Of a stretch of 8,180 nucleotides of DNA, positions 6,406-8,180 are shown piece by piece (positions within the stretch are counted from its first letter, which is position 1; each line of letters begins with the position of its first letter). The position numbers were made by a program, and so were the translations under genes. This DNA comes from Micavibrio sp. UBA1672 (lineage in GTDB: Bacteria; Pseudomonadota; Alphaproteobacteria; Micavibrionales; Micavibrionaceae), in NCBI GenBank assembly GCA_002320665.1, contig DCKO01000069.1:1-8180 (forward strand), read 5' to 3'. Under the pieces are notes generated by a model, which saw only the letters and a program-made list of their open reading frames with translations, made no database searches and was not told where the DNA came from.

Positions 6406-7205
6406 ATCATACTCTTCCCCGATTTTAGCCTCTCATAAAGACTTGGCAGAAGTGATCTAAAATACCATACAGCGCTTTGCGCCAAAAAAATGCCGACATT
6501 CTTGCCTTGGGGCACAAGTCGCAAATTTTCGCGGATTATGAATTGCTGGCGGCGACCTTCAAAGGCTTTTTTCTGAGAGATTCCTCCGGATTCAAAGATG
6601 CAAATCGGCGCAGAAATTGCGGTAATTTTCTTCGCATTTTGTAAAAAACGAAGTGTAAAATCATAATCAGCAGCAATAGAATAAACCTGTCTGTACCATA
6701 GTTTGTAATCGCGAATAAGTTTCCGGCGATAGAGCATGGCTTGGTGATGGGTAATCATACCCCAAGGCATATCTTTGTAACGCTTGGCCTGTTTGTAAAA
6801 GGACTTACCTTTTTTCGTAGATGAAGTTTCTAGCGAATCGCCATAGATAAAATCAGGCTCTTTGGTGGCGTAAGGCTCTATTTTCTCAAGAATTTTAGGG
6901 TTCGCCAATTGATCTCCAGCATTCAAAAACAGTAAATAATCCCCTGTAGAAGCTTTGATGCCATCATTCATTGCATGATAAATACCGTCATCCTCTTCAC
7001 TGGAATAGAGCAAATACTCATGCTTTTTTTGCAACTCAATCAAATATTCGACTGTGCCATCCGTCGAGGCCCCGTCAATGACAATCCATTCAAAGTTTTG
7101 ACGCGTTTGTTTAGCAACCGATTCGTAGGTTCTCTTGAGGCCCTCAAGGTTATTCAGGGTCACTGTAATAAGGCTGAAAACGGGTTTTGGTTTTTCTGTC
7201 GTCAT
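6402..7205 (-). CDS. GT2-family (GT-A fold) glycosyltransferase, WcaE/WcaA-like
   Basis: A 267-residue cytoplasmic glycosyltransferase with a complete GT-A signature: FSLITVTLNNLEGLKRTYES (residues 10-29), WIVIDGASTDGTVEYL (40-55, nucleotide-binding Asp44), EEDDGIYHAMNDGIKASTGD (70-89) and FLNAGD (93-98), where the usual metal-binding DxD is replaced by NAGD, as is common in the WcaE-like group. Downstream are THHQAMLYRRKLI (152-164) and AADYDFTLRF (178-187), with the Asp pair probably supplying the catalytic base. It probably adds one sugar of the repeat unit; donor and linkage are unknown. The ATG at 7205-7203 has AAGGGA directly against it, an unusually short spacing, but an in-frame TAA three codons upstream excludes extension. 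The gene follows the SLBB export gene by 33 bp on the same strand, so the two probably form an operon. Confidence 0.9.
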   Translation of the reverse strand: MTTEKPKPVFSLITVTLNNLEGLKRTYESVAKQTRQNFEWIVIDGASTDGTVEYLIELQKKHEYLLYSSEEDDGIYHAMNDGIKASTGDYLLFLNAGDQLANPKILEKIEPYATKEPDFIYGDSLETSSTKKGKSFYKQAKRYKDMPWGMITHHQAMLYRRKLIRDYKLWYRQVYSIAADYDFTLRFLQNAKKITAISAPICIFESGGISQKKAFEGRRQQFIIRENLRLVPQGKNVGIFLAQSAVWYFRSLLPSLYERLKSGKSMI

Positions 7206-7238
7206 TCCCTTTATTTTAAAGCGAAAATTGTCTGTATA

Positions 7239-8180
7239 TCAATCGCGCAAATCATCTATCAACACGGATGTGATTGCCAAATTACTAAGGATCTGGGTAA
7301 CATCGCGCGCACTTTCGATAAAATCAAAGGGCTTTGGATCGCGCGGCACAATAATCGTAGAGCCGGGCGGTATAAAGATCGGATCGTGGCTCCAGATATT
7401 AACTTTCAGTGGCTTTGCACTGCCATCAGGAAACATAACAAAAGAACGCCCCTTATCAGCATGATAGGTAAAGCTGCCTGCTTCACGGATGTAATCCATA
7501 GGGTCTTTTTCTTTGCGGAATTGTAAAACAGCAGGGGAGAGGACTTCACCGCTAACTCTTACGGTTAGTGGGCGCTTCGGGATATAAATTTTATCACCCG
7601 CTTCCAGTAATATATCCAGCTCTGGCTGATGCCGGAGTATCGCAGGATTTGTCTCAACTGTGATGCGCCCTAATCCAGCGGCATGCTCTAATTCGGCTGC
7701 CAGATTTTGCACAGTGGCAATTTGGGTATCATTAGGCTTGTTCTTTTCACTTTGTAGGGATGCAGCTAGAGAACGCCTTATTTCCTGTGCCAAGGCTTTA
7801 TAGCGCATTTCTTCGGCCTTACGTTCGGACTCGCGGCTAAAGACGGTGCCTGCCGGATAAGCTTGCTCAGTGAGGCCACCAGCGCGTTCCAGCAGGTCGG
7901 ACATTTTATCACCGGGAAGTAAATCATATTCACCCGGACTTCGGACCTCACCATAAAGCGTTACATTTTGGCGAGCCATTTTGTGATGATGCTTGTTTAC
8001 GCGAATTGTATCACCCACACGAAGTGTCACATTATCAGGGTCGGTTGTATCCAGATCGATAGATCGTCTTTCTATGCCGAATTGTATGGATGATACTTCA
8101 ATATTATGGGGGTCTGCCTCGGTTCTAAGTCCACCAGAAGCAGCCAGAAGACCTGCAAGTGTTACCCCGTTAGAAATCGG
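7239..8180 (-). CDS. SLBB-repeat polysaccharide export protein, C-terminal part (5' end beyond window)
   Basis: The frame is open from the stop at 7241-7239 to the right edge, giving 313 residues without a start. A GTG at 8030-8028 could be mistaken for the start, but the 50 codons before it are open and complete an SLBB repeat, so it is internal. Counting from the edge: the first SLBB remnant is about 1-63 (GVTLAGLLAASGGL 5-18, RVGDTIRV 54-61), the second 73-200 (VTLYGEVRSPGEYDLLPGD 73-91, LLERAGGLTEQAYPAGTVFS 96-115, GDKIYIPK 195-202), with a helical insert at about 116-170, and the third 206-279 (VRVSGEVLSPA 207-217, YIREAGSF 230-237, PGSTIIVPRD 272-281). The end, RDVTQILSNLAITSV (292-306), is typical of SLBB polysaccharide-export proteins related to Wza. 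These act in the periplasm and outer membrane in capsule or exopolysaccharide secretion. The Poly_export domain, signal peptide and promoter lie outside the window. Confidence 0.9.
   Translation of the reverse strand, partial: PISNGVTLAGLLAASGGLRTEADPHNIEVSSIQFGIERRSIDLDTTDPDNVTLRVGDTIRVNKHHHKMARQNVTLYGEVRSPGEYDLLPGDKMSDLLERAGGLTEQAYPAGTVFSRESERKAEEMRYKALAQEIRRSLAASLQSEKNKPNDTQIATVQNLAAELEHAAGLGRITVETNPAILRHQPELDILLEAGDKIYIPKRPLTVRVSGEVLSPAVLQFRKEKDPMDYIREAGSFTYHADKGRSFVMFPDGSAKPLKVNIWSHDPIFIPPGSTIIVPRDPKPFDFIESARDVTQILSNLAITSVLIDDLRD

Noticed and set aside
6975..7526. Plus-strand open frame of 183 codons across the minus-strand GT2 and SLBB genes
   Set aside because: It overlaps two genes with strong family motifs on the other strand and spans their intergenic gap; composition and lack of a ribosome-binding site mark it as chance.
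1..8180. CRISPR array, tRNA genes, insertion sequences or transposases
   Set aside because: No regularly spaced repeats, cloverleaf-like sequence, terminal inverted repeats or transposase motifs were found on reading both strands.

Overview
The window is part of a surface-polysaccharide locus from a Gram-negative bacterium. A polysaccharide-export protein with SLBB repeats, a Wzz-type chain-length regulator and a Wzy/WaaL-type membrane enzyme together imply an outer membrane and a Wzx/Wzy-type pathway. Base composition is moderately AT-rich and fairly even across the genes. A proteobacterium is the best guess (perhaps an alphaproteobacterium, low confidence). No rRNA, tRNA, insertion sequence or CRISPR array was seen.

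Layout: (1) At 1-166 is the 5' end of an unrecognised minus-strand gene with a good Shine-Dalgarno. (2) At 167-370 is an AT-rich divergent intergenic region with an A/T palindrome and candidate promoter elements. (3) From 371 to 5982 a run of six plus-strand genes has short gaps or an overlap: an unrecognised, very basic exported protein; a TauE/SafE-family permease; a Wzy/O-antigen-ligase-like protein; a GT-B (GT4) glycosyltransferase; a Wzz-type chain-length regulator; and a WaaE-like GT-A (GT2) glycosyltransferase. (4) At 6037-6405 is a small membrane-anchored protein with four cysteines, behind the clearest promoter of the window (TTGACA, 17 bp, TATAAA) and a strong ribosome-binding site. 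(5) On the minus strand, an SLBB export protein runs in from the right edge (8180 to 7239), followed by a second GT2 glycosyltransferase (7205 to 6402). The two gene groups meet tail to tail, and the last two stop codons share one CTAG.

How the genes work together (inference): the glycosyltransferases build a lipid-linked oligosaccharide on the cytoplasmic face, the Wzy-like protein polymerises or ligates it in the periplasm, the Wzz-type protein sets chain length, and the SLBB protein forms or contacts the outer-membrane export channel. No flippase (Wzx), initiating sugar-phosphate transferase, BY-kinase or nucleotide-sugar enzyme is visible, so the locus must continue outside the window or be dispersed. 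I see no clearly new multi-gene system. The least explained parts are the two small exported proteins (371-967 and 6037-6405) and the terminator-free convergent junction with a strong promoter beside it.
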